This document shows positions 38,053 to 48,375 of a stretch of DNA of 64,000 nt, piece by piece. The translations under genes and the position numbers were made by a program. A model generated the notes under the pieces. The model had not been told where the DNA came from. It made no database searches and saw nothing but the letters and a program-made list of their open reading frames with translations. How positions within the stretch are numbered: position 1 is the first letter of the stretch; every line of letters begins with the position of its first letter. The DNA comes from Croceivirga lutea (GTDB lineage Bacteria > Bacteroidota > Bacteroidia > Flavobacteriales > Flavobacteriaceae), in NCBI RefSeq assembly GCF_014235875.1, contig NZ_JACJUK010000007.1, positions 62,001 through 126,000 on the forward strand, in the 5' to 3' direction.

Positions 38053-38622
38053 ATGAGTGAATTTTTCAAAGCAGAAATTAAAGACAAGTTTTTAAGCTAT
38101 GCCGCTGAGCGCGAAGACTATTTTGAAATTCAGCTATTGTACGATGAGTTTTTAAGACCTGCATATAGCTTAGAATATGTTGAAAAATTAATCTTAGAAA
38201 TTATCGATTTTGACCATAATCTACTGGATATAATGAGTGGTAATGGTTCAAAAATTTTTATGGTTTCATCCACTGCTAGTACAGAAGATTTTGTTGATGA
38301 AGGTGGTTTTACTGATTTATATATACAGGAAGAAGAAAAATGGGATAATTTTTTAGACCAATTAGCAAGCACTAGAAAACTTAGTGTTGAAGAAAAACAA
38401 AGCTTAGGTAAGGCTGAAAAAATAACATATCGTAGAGAACGCTTGTTGTTAGGTTTTGTATTAGGGGCAGTTACTGTTAGCTTTTTGTTTACGATATTTA
38501 GTATTGCCAAGTCCATTCTAAGAGAAAGTCCAGAAGACCGAATTAAACAGCTAGAACAACGTTTAGATAGTTTAGAGCGTGAAAATGAAAAACTATTATT
38601 AGATAACAGCGCATTTTTTTAA
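38053..38622 (+). CDS. Hypothetical protein with one membrane helix and C-terminal coiled coil
   Basis: 189 residues: a soluble N-terminal part (1-125) rich in acidic residues, one membrane segment (about 131-153) and a heptad-patterned coiled coil (about 160-184, DRIKQLEQRLDSLERENEKLL). No family recognised. It stands alone between the two carbohydrate loci, with 148 bases before it and about 390 after it, so it is probably a separate transcription unit. Confidence 0.65.
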   Translation: MSEFFKAEIKDKFLSYAAEREDYFEIQLLYDEFLRPAYSLEYVEKLILEIIDFDHNLLDIMSGNGSKIFMVSSTASTEDFVDEGGFTDLYIQEEEKWDNFLDQLASTRKLSVEEKQSLGKAEKITYRRERLLLGFVLGAVTVSFLFTIFSIAKSILRESPEDRIKQLEQRLDSLERENEKLLLDNSAFF

Positions 38623-39009
38623 ATCATTAAACTATGCTCAGTTCAAGGCTTTAATAAAATTTTAAAAAATTAAGCTCTGGAATGTACTTTTTTACTGAGA
38701 ACCAAAAATAGAACTCCACATAGTAACCAATCAGGTAAGGTTGTAAAAGACAAGAAAATCCTGGAATATTAGTATTTAGTGCATTGTTTTAGAAGGTCTA
38801 GTAGTGAGAACAGGCAACCTATAAATCTTGAGAAATAAGGGTTATAATAAAAATAATTAGTTTATTCCAGCGCAGAAATCCATTGTAAAGAAAAATTAAA
38901 ATATAGTCGACAAACTTAAATATCAATATTAGCTAGTAAAAAGTTATCAGATAGTACAGGATGCATTAGAATAATTAAAAGTTTAAACTTGTTATTAATT
39001 CTAAGGTTA
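38623..39009 (+). other. Intergenic region upstream of the GH78 gene
   Basis: 387 AT-rich bases without coding potential. It contains the ACAGGATG motif at 38956-38963, 46 bases before the GH78 ATG. No RNA gene or strong terminator was seen. Confidence 0.5.
38956..38963 (+). promoter_or_regulatory. ACAGGATG motif, site 1 (upstream of GH78)
   Basis: Part of CAGATAGTACAGGATG; an AGAT-type half-site lies 10 bases upstream of AGGAT. One of four matching sites in this locus. Confidence 0.5.
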
Positions 39010-41817
39010 ATGAGCAATAAAATTCGTAGAAAACCTAAAATTGTAAGAAAAAGTTTTTCCATTTTCGTATTATTAATTTCTTTTATTCTTTTTCTTCAAA
39101 GCTGTTACCAAAAGAAATTAATAGCTCCACCAACTAATTTGACATTTAATGAAGGTTTTGAGAACCCTATAGGTTTTTATGACGCTACGCCTTCCTTTTC
39201 GTGGAAATTACCACAAGAAATTGATGAGCAAGCATCTTATCATTTAGTGGCAGCTTCCACACCTGAACTTTTATCGGATTCTCCAGATATATGGGATACA
39301 GGGAAAGTCAGTTCTAGTCAATCCCTATATGTTTCTTATGAAGGAAAGCCCTTATCATCACGTGATGAACTATATTGGAAAGTACAGATTTGGAATACTA
39401 AAGGAGAATCTTCAGCTTGGAGCGAAGTAGCACATATGCAGCTTGGATTATTAAATAATGAAGATTGGCAAGCAAAATGGATTGGTTTAGATACTAGAAA
39501 GGATAGTATAAAAGGAAAAAACAACACTACTATTCATACCCCTCAATACCTAAGAAATAAATTTGAAACAAATAAGGAACTCTTATCTGCAAAATTGTAT
39601 GTGACGGCAAAAGGGGTTTTTAAAGGTTTTCTTAATGGGAAGGCTATTAGTGAAGATGTGATGACCCCTGGCTGGACACCCTATCAAAAACGCATTGAAT
39701 CCCTTACTTATGATGTGACCGACATGTTACAAGAAGGTGAAAATGTTATAGGTTTTCAATTGGCTTCAGGTTGGCATTTTGGACGATTGTTATGGAATAA
39801 GATGATTTGGGGACAAACGGGTTCTCCCAAAATACTATCTCAGCTAGAAATACTTTATGCTGACGGTTCTAAACAAGTTATCTCCTCAGATAAAACTTGG
39901 AAAGGTACCACAGAAGGCCCAATCCGGTTTGCAGAAATTTATGATGGCGAAATTTATGATGCCAATTTTGAAATGCCAAGATGGGCCACTTCAAGTTTTG
40001 AGGATGCTAATTGGAGAAACGTAGAAATTACCGAATTGGATAAAACCGTTAAAATTTCACCAAAAAGACATCATACTGTTAAAACAAAAATGGAAATGCC
40101 TGCTAAAAACATCATTGAACTAGAAAATGGAACCGGAATCATATTTGATTTTGAGCAGAATATGGTGGGCGTGCCGAAGCTTAAAGTTCCCATGAAAAAA
40201 GGAGATACACTTAGGGTTCGATTCTCAGAGATGTTAGATCCTGATGGAAGTTTTTATACCGACAACTACCGCTCCGCAGGCTCTACCGATTACTATATCG
40301 CATCCCAGGATGGTATGATAGATTGGTACCCTATCTTTACATTTCATGGTTTTCAATATGTGGAACTAAGTGGTTATGATTTATCCGCTACCCCCAAAAA
40401 AGAATGGGTTACAGGTTTAGTGCAGTACTCTGACTTTGATAAAAATGGAACCTTTACTTCTTCACATGATAAACTAAATCAACTTCAGAGTAATATCAAT
40501 TGGGGTTTAAGGGGAAACTTTTTCGACATTCCTACTGACTGCCCGCAACGTGATGAAAGATTGGGTTGGACCGGCGATGCGCAGGTAATTGCCCCAACAT
40601 CCATATTTAATAACGATGTGCATTCATTTTGGTCCAGTTGGTTGCAGTCTGTACGGGAATCACAATACGAAAATGGTGGTATTCCCTTTGTCGTGCCAGA
40701 CGCTGTTGAAAACAATAGGGTAAGTGCAGGATGGGGAGATGCCGCAGTGATTATTCCCTGGGCTATTTACGAAAGAACGGGTGATATGACCGTATTACAG
40801 GAGAACTACCAAATGATGAAAAATTGGGTCAACTATCACCAAATGCAATCTGAGGATAATCTCTCGCCTATGAAGGACTCCTTCGGTGATTGGCTTCAGC
40901 CCCATCCAGTCAAAGAAAGCAACAAACGAGGTGACACCTCAAAAAAATTGATAGGCACAGCGTTTTTCGCCCATTCGGCACACCTCACTGCAAAGGCAGC
41001 GGCAGTATTGGGCTTGCTGGAAGAGAAAGAAAAATATCAAAATCTTTATCATACTGTTGCCAACGCTTTTGAGCAGGAATTTTTTGATGAAGAGGGAAAA
41101 ATTAAAAATAGTAAAGCCACACAAACTGCATATTTATTGGCCTTGGATTTTGAATTATTGTCCGATGCCAATAGAAACAAAGCTGAAAAACATTTGTTGG
41201 ATAAGATTAAGGAAGCTGACAATCACCTACGCACCGGATTTATAGGCACGCCATTGTTGCCAAGGGTCTTGGATACAATGGGGGAAACTGACCTGATGTA
41301 CGAAATTTTATTGAAGGAAACCTATCCGTCATGGTTTTATTCCATTAACCAAGGGGCCACCACCATGTGGGAACGCTGGAACAGCTACAGCAAATTGGAA
41401 GGATACAATCCTGAATCCATGAACAGTTTGAACCATTATGCTTATGGCGCGGTAGGAGAATGGATGTACGAGCGTATTGCCGGAATAAAACCCCTTGAAC
41501 CAGGTTATAAAAAAACACGGATTGCGCCAGTGCCCGGTGGGGGATTGACTTCTGCCGAGGCTACCTATGAGTCTCCTTATGGAAAAATCAAATCCGCTTG
41601 GAACCTTAAGGGCACTAGCTTTTATTTAGAAGCTATAGTACCACCAAATACTTCAGCAATAATGTCAATTCCTACAAGCAAAAAAGAGGCTATAATAATA
41701 AATGGTAAGCAGTTGAAAGAGTGGAAAAACATTAAAATGGTTGAGCTTACAGATGGAAACATTTCTTTCGAGGTTTCACCTGGTACGTACCATGTAGAAG
41801 CAATAACAAATAAATAG
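39010..41817 (+). CDS. GH78 alpha-L-rhamnosidase lipoprotein
   Basis: About 935 residues from the ATG chosen here (a TTG 21 bases upstream would give MLLILRL and a poor signal peptide). Lipobox Cys C32. Fn3-like and beta-sandwich N-terminal domains (about 40-330) precede the GH78 (alpha/alpha)6 barrel; the catalytic signature DCPQRDERLGWTGD is at about 509-522. It should remove terminal alpha-L-rhamnose, possibly from ulvan-type oligosaccharides. Internal base composition changes sharply: AT-rich at both ends and about 50% GC around 40500-41600. It is the first gene of the second locus and is followed 6 bases later by a sulfatase. Confidence 0.93.
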   Translation: MSNKIRRKPKIVRKSFSIFVLLISFILFLQSCYQKKLIAPPTNLTFNEGFENPIGFYDATPSFSWKLPQEIDEQASYHLVAASTPELLSDSPDIWDTGKVSSSQSLYVSYEGKPLSSRDELYWKVQIWNTKGESSAWSEVAHMQLGLLNNEDWQAKWIGLDTRKDSIKGKNNTTIHTPQYLRNKFETNKELLSAKLYVTAKGVFKGFLNGKAISEDVMTPGWTPYQKRIESLTYDVTDMLQEGENVIGFQLASGWHFGRLLWNKMIWGQTGSPKILSQLEILYADGSKQVISSDKTWKGTTEGPIRFAEIYDGEIYDANFEMPRWATSSFEDANWRNVEITELDKTVKISPKRHHTVKTKMEMPAKNIIELENGTGIIFDFEQNMVGVPKLKVPMKKGDTLRVRFSEMLDPDGSFYTDNYRSAGSTDYYIASQDGMIDWYPIFTFHGFQYVELSGYDLSATPKKEWVTGLVQYSDFDKNGTFTSSHDKLNQLQSNINWGLRGNFFDIPTDCPQRDERLGWTGDAQVIAPTSIFNNDVHSFWSSWLQSVRESQYENGGIPFVVPDAVENNRVSAGWGDAAVIIPWAIYERTGDMTVLQENYQMMKNWVNYHQMQSEDNLSPMKDSFGDWLQPHPVKESNKRGDTSKKLIGTAFFAHSAHLTAKAAAVLGLLEEKEKYQNLYHTVANAFEQEFFDEEGKIKNSKATQTAYLLALDFELLSDANRNKAEKHLLDKIKEADNHLRTGFIGTPLLPRVLDTMGETDLMYEILLKETYPSWFYSINQGATTMWERWNSYSKLEGYNPESMNSLNHYAYGAVGEWMYERIAGIKPLEPGYKKTRIAPVPGGGLTSAEATYESPYGKIKSAWNLKGTSFYLEAIVPPNTSAIMSIPTSKKEAIIINGKQLKEWKNIKMVELTDGNISFEVSPGTYHVEAITNK

Positions 41818-41823
41818 AAAAGA

Positions 41824-43161
41824 ATGAAGTTTTTGAATCAATCCTTTTTCGCTTGTTTCGCCGTTTTAGTAATTTTTTCCTGTAAAGAAGAAAAACAAAA
41901 GGAAATTGAAACGGGAGAAAAATTACCCAATATTGTATTTATTTTATCTGACGATCAAGCATGGACAGATTATGGATTTATGGGGCATAAAGCCATTGAA
42001 ACTCCATATTTAGATAAGTTGGCAAAAGAAAGTTTAACGTTTGACAGGGGTTATGTCCCTACTTCGCTATGTTCCCCTTCACTAGCATCAATAATAACTG
42101 GTGTTTATCCTCGAACACATTTAGTTTTGGGTAACGATCGGGTGTTACCGGGAGACGATAGATCTAGTCCACAACCATGGCGTTCTTCATGGAGACCTAA
42201 AAATTATGAAGCAGTTATCAACCATTTTAATACGCTAGAGACGCTACCTAAACTATTAAAAAACAAAGGTTACCTTTCTTTTCAAACGGGAAAATGGTGG
42301 CTAGGAAATTATAAAAATGGAGGTTTTGATTATGGCATGACGCATGGTGACCCTAAACGTGGTGGACGCCATGGCGACTACGGATTAGAAATTGGTCGCA
42401 AGGGTATGGATACCCTTTACAATTATATAGACTTGGCCCTTGAAAAAAAGAAACCATTTTTTATGTGGTACGCTCCGTTTCTACCTCATGCTCCACATAC
42501 ACCACCAGACAGTTTATTACAAAAATATCTTCCTAAAGCTCCAACACCATATGTAGCTAAATATTGGGCAATGTGTGAATGGTTCGACCAGACTTGTGGT
42601 GATTTAATGAATTATATTGAAGAAAAAGGAGAAACAGAAAATACGTTATTCGTATATGTATGTGATAATGGATGGATTCAAAATGAAGATAATTCAAGTT
42701 ATGATAAAAACTCTAAACGCTCCCCTTATGATTTTGGACTCCGAACACCAATAATGTATAAATGGAAAGGAAAAATAAAACCACATAGAGATAGTATCAC
42801 ATTAACAAGTAGTTTAGATATGGTTCCTACAGTTTTAGATTTAGTAGGTATAAGAAATACTAAAAATTTAGATGGAATTAGTGTTTTAGACGAAAAAAAA
42901 TTAAAATCTAGAAATGCTATTTACGGTGAAATTTATGACCATGATTTTAATACCATAGATAGTAGCTTACAGTATAGAATGGTGATGACTAAGCCATATA
43001 AATTAATTCTTCCGAATCAGGAAAATAACCAGGTCAAAAAAGAAATTGAACTCTACAATATCTATACAGACCCAAATGAAGAAAACAACTTAGCAAACGA
43101 GCATCCAGAAGTTGTTTCTGAACTCAAAATGAAAATAGAATCCTCTTGGCTAGAAAACTAA
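41824..43161 (+). CDS. S1-type sulfatase lipoprotein with variant motif CSPSL
   Basis: 445 residues with lipobox Cys C20. The alkaline-phosphatase-like fold is clear from NIVFILSDDQ (about 36-45), the active-site segment SLCSPSLASIITG and the later CDNGW. The catalytic Cys is C83, but the Arg of the usual CxPxR maturation motif is Leu (L87, codon cta). Several sulfatase subfamilies tolerate CxPSL, so the enzyme may be active, but this is atypical within this locus, whose other two sulfatases keep the Arg. It likely removes sulfate ester groups in the same pathway as the upstream rhamnosidase. Confidence 0.88.
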   Translation: MKFLNQSFFACFAVLVIFSCKEEKQKEIETGEKLPNIVFILSDDQAWTDYGFMGHKAIETPYLDKLAKESLTFDRGYVPTSLCSPSLASIITGVYPRTHLVLGNDRVLPGDDRSSPQPWRSSWRPKNYEAVINHFNTLETLPKLLKNKGYLSFQTGKWWLGNYKNGGFDYGMTHGDPKRGGRHGDYGLEIGRKGMDTLYNYIDLALEKKKPFFMWYAPFLPHAPHTPPDSLLQKYLPKAPTPYVAKYWAMCEWFDQTCGDLMNYIEEKGETENTLFVYVCDNGWIQNEDNSSYDKNSKRSPYDFGLRTPIMYKWKGKIKPHRDSITLTSSLDMVPTVLDLVGIRNTKNLDGISVLDEKKLKSRNAIYGEIYDHDFNTIDSSLQYRMVMTKPYKLILPNQENNQVKKEIELYNIYTDPNEENNLANEHPEVVSELKMKIESSWLEN

Positions 43162-43704
43162 CAGCATTTTATACTTATTTCTCTTCAAATAACTTAAAAA
43201 TTTAATCAACAGGTCAGGAAAGTAATGATTTGCTTTCCCAAATAATTATCTGAAAAGTTTTCTTTAAAAAGTAGCTAAGTTGAAGGTATTATTCTTTTGG
43301 ATTTACTAAAAAAGTAATTTTCCGCTATTAAAGACATCATACTTCATTTCAATTCAAAATTCTTAAATATAGTCATTGCCACTAAGCTCGTAGCTAGCTT
43401 CCTAAATGGTTTTCTTATGCACTAAAATTAAACTCGCCAATAAAAGAAAAATACAAATTCATATAATGATACAAGCATTAATAAATTATGTCTATTTCTG
43501 TTAAAATTTGAGCAATTTAAAAAAATAAATAGGTCTAGATTGTTTACTTGAAAATGAATAAAAGTCAATAATTATTTGCTGTTTTGATGATATTCCTCCA
43601 TTTATCATTTTTTACAGCACAGTACAGTACAGGATGAGAACACTAACTCTTAACGATAATTTAACAACCATTAACAGAACTAAAAACTAAATGATAACGA
43701 CTTT
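43162..43704 (+). other. Intergenic region upstream of SusC
   Basis: 543 AT-rich bases, the longest gene-free stretch in the window. It begins with AGCATTTTATACT, which also follows the GH3 stop codon at 52062-52074, and contains ACAGGATG at 43629-43636, 69 bases before the SusC ATG. No open frame of note, RNA gene or clear terminator was found. Confidence 0.5.
43629..43636 (+). promoter_or_regulatory. ACAGGATG motif, site 2 (upstream of SusC)
   Basis: Embedded in a short GTACA repeat (CAGTACAGTACAGGATG). Confidence 0.5.
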
Positions 43705-46700
43705 ATGGAAAAATTCAAATTAATTAGTAATAAATACGCATTCGCATTATTAGGATGTTTATTTATGCTGTTTTCTTTTACCGTATACTCACAACAAACG
43801 GTTACGGGAACAGTTTCAGATGTTGATGGACCACTACCTGGTGCATCAGTTATAGTAAAAGGAACAACAAATGGTGTTTCAACAGATTTTGATGGCGTTT
43901 TTAGTATAGAAGCAAATTCAGATGACGTTTTAGTTGTTTCATACATAGGGTATACTCCGCAAGAAATAAACGTAGGTAATCAAACACAATTTACTATTGT
44001 TTTAGAGGCAGGTAATCAATTAGATGAAGTAGTAATTATTGGTTATGGTACGCAACGTAAATCTGATTTAACAGGCTCCGTTGCATCTGTTAGTTCCGAA
44101 GATATTACTCAGGTACCAGCCTCTCGCGTCGATCAGGTTTTGCAAGGTAGGGCCGCGGGTGTTCAAGTAACCCAAGCAAACGGTGCTCCTGGTGCAGGGA
44201 CAACTATTAGAGTAAGAGGTGGTAATTCTATAACAGGTAGTAACGAACCTCTTTTTGTAGTTGATGGTATTGTGGTCGGAACCAACTTCAACTTGAACAA
44301 TATAAATCCTAGCGATATTCAATCTCTTGAAATTCTAAAGGATGCTTCTTCCATTGCCATTTATGGTTCCAGGGGTGCAAACGGTGTTGTTTTGGTTACG
44401 ACCAAAAGTGGTCGTGGTTCAGGAACTTCAAAACCTGAAGTGAGTGTCAATGTATTTACAAGTATGCAAATGCTTCCTGAACTGCCCGATGTATTAACTC
44501 AAGAAGAGCAAATTGCTTTTACAAATGAACACAATACTTTTAGGGGAGTGGCAATACCTTTTCCAGATGATCCATCTACGTATCCCAATAATGATTGGGT
44601 TGATTTAACTACGGGGCCGGCTCCAATTTATAATGTAGATCTATCCGTTTCAGGGGCTTCAGAAAATGTGAATTATTACAACTCCTTCAATTATTTTAAT
44701 CAAGAAGGTATTGTAAAGACTTCTGGACTCGAAAGATTTATTTTTAGATCCAATTTGGATATCAATATAAGTGACAAATTAAAAACGGGTTTTCGTATAA
44801 ATTATTCTAGACTAAATCAAGATAATGGTCTTACCTCTTTTGGTGCTAACCTATTTGGAACTTTAAACACACAACCTGCTTTTAATGAAGACGGTACTTT
44901 TAATGGATTTAATGATGTTGTGGGGGCTCCATTTAATAACCCGCTTGCAAATTTTGAGTTGAACACCAACGAGACATTTACCAATAACTTATTGGCTACG
45001 GCGTATTTGGAGTACAAGCCAGCGCCAGGTTGGATAATTCGTTCTACCTTTAGTCCTGAATTTAACAATGTTAAGCGTAATAGATTTAATTCTAGTCAAT
45101 TACCAGGTAACTTAGCTGTAGGTATTACGGATGGTGGTAATGCAAGCGTAAGAACTGTAGCAAGTGTAGGTTGGAACAACGAAAACACCATTCAGTATCA
45201 AACAGATATTGATGAAGATAATAGCTTGACCGTTTTAGGTGGAGCATCATTTCAAAAAGTAGAAACAGAAACTACTCAAGCAGAAGCATTTGGTATTACC
45301 AGTGATGCCACTGGGTTTAATAATTTAGGTAATTCTGACCCTATTAGATCTGTTGTAAGTAGTGGTTATACTGGGTTTCAGATTGCCTCATTTTTCGGTC
45401 GTATAAATTACAGCTATAAGGATAAGTATCTCTTAACATTGGTTGGTAGAACAGATGGTAGTTCTGTTTTTGCACCAGGTAACAAGTATGAATTTTATCC
45501 TTCTATTGCAGGGGCTTGGAAAATCAGCGAAGAGAATTTCATGCAAAACCAAGAAGTATTTAAAGACTTAAAACTAAGAGCTAGTTGGGGTCGTTCTGGT
45601 AATCAGGCTATTGGTCCCTACAGAACATTAGGTGTTTTAACTGAAGCAAATACAACCTTAAATGGTGCTGAAGTTCCTGGTTTAACTTTGGGTAGACCTT
45701 CAAATCCAAACTTGCAATGGGAAACTACCACCTCGTTTGACCTTGCACTGGAAGCATCACTATTTGGTGGAAGAATCTTTACAGAATTCAATTATTACTA
45801 CAAAGAGACCAACGATTTATTGTTGGATGTGACTATACCAAGACAAACGGGTTTTACAAGTCAATTACAAAATGTTGGTGCTCTTGAAAACAAGGGATGG
45901 GAACTTTTGGTAAATTCCACAAACATTAACAACGATGATTTTAGTTGGAACTCCACCTTGACCTTAGCTAGGAATAAGAATGAAATATTAGATTTAGGGG
46001 GCCAAGAATTTATCGATCTTGTTGTAGATCCTATAATAGGTTCAGGTAATACAAGATTGATTGTTGGTGAATCTGTTCCTGTTTTCACGGGAGTAAATTA
46101 TTTAGGTACTTGGAAAAGTCAGGAAGAAATAGATGCTTCTGGTTTATCATCACAGGTTGTTGGTGGGCCAAGATTTGAGGATTTGAACGGAGATGGTATT
46201 ATCTCAACTGAAGATAATGTAGTTCTAGGTAGTCCTTTTCCAGATTTGATTTTTGGTTTAGAAAATTCATTTTCGTATAAGAATCTTGATTTTACATTTT
46301 TCTTTCAAGGTACTACGGGTAATGAGGTGTTTAACTTAAGAATGCGAAATCACTATTTCAATCGTGGCGAAACGGTGAAATTTGGAGATTTACGAGACCG
46401 ATGGACTCTGGACAATCCAACCTCCAATATACCAAGAGCAGGTGGAGACTCCGTGACAAACACGCCGATAAACTCAGAATATGTGGAAGATGGTTCTCAC
46501 ATACGTCTTAAAGCAGTACGGTTGGCCTATAATTTTCCAACTGAGAAAATCGGCTTGGATGGTGTAAAAAATGCACAAGTTTATTTATCTGGAACTAACT
46601 TGTTATTATTTTCTAAAACTCGATTGATTGAGCCTGAGGCTAATAACTTTAATGAAGGAAACAATCAATTTGGCAACATAGCACTAGGATTCTTAGATGC

Positions 46701-46752
46701 GAATTATCCAAATCCAAGGGTTATTACATTAGGTCTAAACGTAACTTTTTAA
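43705..46752 (+). CDS. SusC/RagA-type TonB-dependent outer-membrane transporter
   Basis: 1015 residues. Signal peptide (about 1-30), carboxypeptidase-D-like domain (about 33-105, VTGTVSDVDGPLPGASV), a plug domain (about 115-225, DVLQGRAAGVQV and FVVDGIVVG motifs) and a 22-strand barrel ending in a Phe-terminated strand (LGLNVTF). SusC proteins import glycans together with the SusD lipoprotein that follows 10 bases later. It defines the second locus as a canonical polysaccharide utilization locus. Confidence 0.95.
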   Translation: MEKFKLISNKYAFALLGCLFMLFSFTVYSQQTVTGTVSDVDGPLPGASVIVKGTTNGVSTDFDGVFSIEANSDDVLVVSYIGYTPQEINVGNQTQFTIVLEAGNQLDEVVIIGYGTQRKSDLTGSVASVSSEDITQVPASRVDQVLQGRAAGVQVTQANGAPGAGTTIRVRGGNSITGSNEPLFVVDGIVVGTNFNLNNINPSDIQSLEILKDASSIAIYGSRGANGVVLVTTKSGRGSGTSKPEVSVNVFTSMQMLPELPDVLTQEEQIAFTNEHNTFRGVAIPFPDDPSTYPNNDWVDLTTGPAPIYNVDLSVSGASENVNYYNSFNYFNQEGIVKTSGLERFIFRSNLDINISDKLKTGFRINYSRLNQDNGLTSFGANLFGTLNTQPAFNEDGTFNGFNDVVGAPFNNPLANFELNTNETFTNNLLATAYLEYKPAPGWIIRSTFSPEFNNVKRNRFNSSQLPGNLAVGITDGGNASVRTVASVGWNNENTIQYQTDIDEDNSLTVLGGASFQKVETETTQAEAFGITSDATGFNNLGNSDPIRSVVSSGYTGFQIASFFGRINYSYKDKYLLTLVGRTDGSSVFAPGNKYEFYPSIAGAWKISEENFMQNQEVFKDLKLRASWGRSGNQAIGPYRTLGVLTEANTTLNGAEVPGLTLGRPSNPNLQWETTTSFDLALEASLFGGRIFTEFNYYYKETNDLLLDVTIPRQTGFTSQLQNVGALENKGWELLVNSTNINNDDFSWNSTLTLARNKNEILDLGGQEFIDLVVDPIIGSGNTRLIVGESVPVFTGVNYLGTWKSQEEIDASGLSSQVVGGPRFEDLNGDGIISTEDNVVLGSPFPDLIFGLENSFSYKNLDFTFFFQGTTGNEVFNLRMRNHYFNRGETVKFGDLRDRWTLDNPTSNIPRAGGDSVTNTPINSEYVEDGSHIRLKAVRLAYNFPTEKIGLDGVKNAQVYLSGTNLLLFSKTRLIEPEANNFNEGNNQFGNIALGFLDANYPNPRVITLGLNVTF

Positions 46753-46762
46753 AAAATTAGAT

Positions 46763-48331
46763 ATGAAAACAAAAAATTTATATATACTTATTTTTATAAT
46801 TTTCACAAGCGTTGGTTGTGAAGATTTCTTGGAAGAAGACCCAAGAGCTGTTATCGCCCCAGAAAGCTTTTTTGCTTCTGATAACGATGCGCGACAGGCT
46901 GTACAGGGTACTTATGCCATTTTAAAGAACAATTCCATTTATGGTCAGGTTGGCCTCGACCATTTTTATGACAATGGTGCTGACATTATAGAACCCAATC
47001 GCCCTGCAAATTTTGTGCAGCCCATTGGCGATTATAGTTTAGACGAGGCACTTGCCGATGTATCAGTTCAAAAAATGAGTGTATCGGATACATGGAAAGA
47101 CTTGTACAGAGTTGTATTCAATTCAAACTTCATTATTGATAGGGTGACTGGTAACGAGTCTATAACTGAAGATGTGCGTACAGAGGTTATCGCAGAATGT
47201 AGATTTCTACGCGCATTAGCCTATTGGCATATTACCAATCTTTGGGGCAATGCTCCTTACTATACCGAGGCATTAACGCTTGATGAAGTAAGGGTTTTGG
47301 GTAGAACAGATGAAAACATCATCATTGACGGGGTGATTGAAGATTTGCAATTTGCCCAATCAATTTTACCATCAGAATATGCAGATGACCAAAGAGGTCG
47401 TGCTTCAAGATGGGCCGCCGCTATCATTGAGGCGAAAATCTATATGAAACAGCAAAACTGGCAAGACGGTTTGAGTAAATCTTTAGAAATCATCAATCAG
47501 TCACCTCACATGTTGTTGCCAACATATGAAGAGGTGTTTGATCCCTTTAATGAGTATAATGCTGAAATTATATGGTCTTTAGATTTTGCTAGGGACATTA
47601 CAGGTCAATTTGATCCTGCTTTTCCAGGAAGGGCTTTTGCAGGTAATAGTAATTGGAGGCCCAGTATGTTCAACCCTCGATTACGGGATGAACCAGCAAA
47701 TTCAGATGAAAGAAGTGCTTTGGGTGACGCTTTAAGGGCAAGAGGCGAGGCTTTTAATGGTACAGGCTTACAAGTTGCGGCAAAAGATTTTGCTGAAAAA
47801 TTTCCATTGAACGATTTAAGAAGACCCTTAAATATCGTTGATAACTATTTAGGTTTTGAATTAAACTTTCCATATATGGCTAAATTTTGGAATTTAGATC
47901 TGGCAACATCACCACGATTCAACCATGAGGACAATAGAATGGTATTTCGTTTAGCTGATGTGTATTTGATGGCCGCAGAATGCGAAAATGAATTGAATGG
48001 TCCTGCAGGTGCATTTCAATATTTAAATCCAATTCGCCAAAGAGCTTACGAAACACAAGCAGAATGGGATTTAACAGGATTAGACCAACAAGGTTTTAGA
48101 GAAGCTATTTACGATGAACGTAAATGGGAATTAGCTGCTGAGGCGCATAGACGATATGATTTAATAAGATGGGGAATTTTGTTTGACGTAATGGAAAATA
48201 TTGAATACAGGTTCTGGAACCCAGCTCAGAATATTAGACCATGGCATGTTTTGTTACCAATTCCATTGCAAGAATTAGAACAGAATCCAGCACTATTGGA
48301 GTCAGATCCTACAAACAACGGTTACCGTTAA
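46763..48331 (+). CDS. SusD/RagB-type glycan-binding lipoprotein
   Basis: 522 residues with lipobox Cys C19 (TSVGC) followed by EDFLEEDP, the usual SusD start. Tetratricopeptide-like helices and the conserved end (ERKWELAAEAHRRYDLIRWG) fit the family, and it partners the adjacent SusC. A strong terminator 45 bases later ends the SusCD unit. Confidence 0.95.
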   Translation: MKTKNLYILIFIIFTSVGCEDFLEEDPRAVIAPESFFASDNDARQAVQGTYAILKNNSIYGQVGLDHFYDNGADIIEPNRPANFVQPIGDYSLDEALADVSVQKMSVSDTWKDLYRVVFNSNFIIDRVTGNESITEDVRTEVIAECRFLRALAYWHITNLWGNAPYYTEALTLDEVRVLGRTDENIIIDGVIEDLQFAQSILPSEYADDQRGRASRWAAAIIEAKIYMKQQNWQDGLSKSLEIINQSPHMLLPTYEEVFDPFNEYNAEIIWSLDFARDITGQFDPAFPGRAFAGNSNWRPSMFNPRLRDEPANSDERSALGDALRARGEAFNGTGLQVAAKDFAEKFPLNDLRRPLNIVDNYLGFELNFPYMAKFWNLDLATSPRFNHEDNRMVFRLADVYLMAAECENELNGPAGAFQYLNPIRQRAYETQAEWDLTGLDQQGFREAIYDERKWELAAEAHRRYDLIRWGILFDVMENIEYRFWNPAQNIRPWHVLLPIPLQELEQNPALLESDPTNNGYR

Positions 48332-48375
48332 TAAAGAGTTGTTTTATTTGTTAGAATAATTCAGTTTAGTTGAAG

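Noticed and set aside
38989-39009. TTG start for GH78
   Set aside because: The ATG at 39010 gives a normal lipoprotein signal and leaves a clean upstream region; the TTG would add seven unneeded residues.
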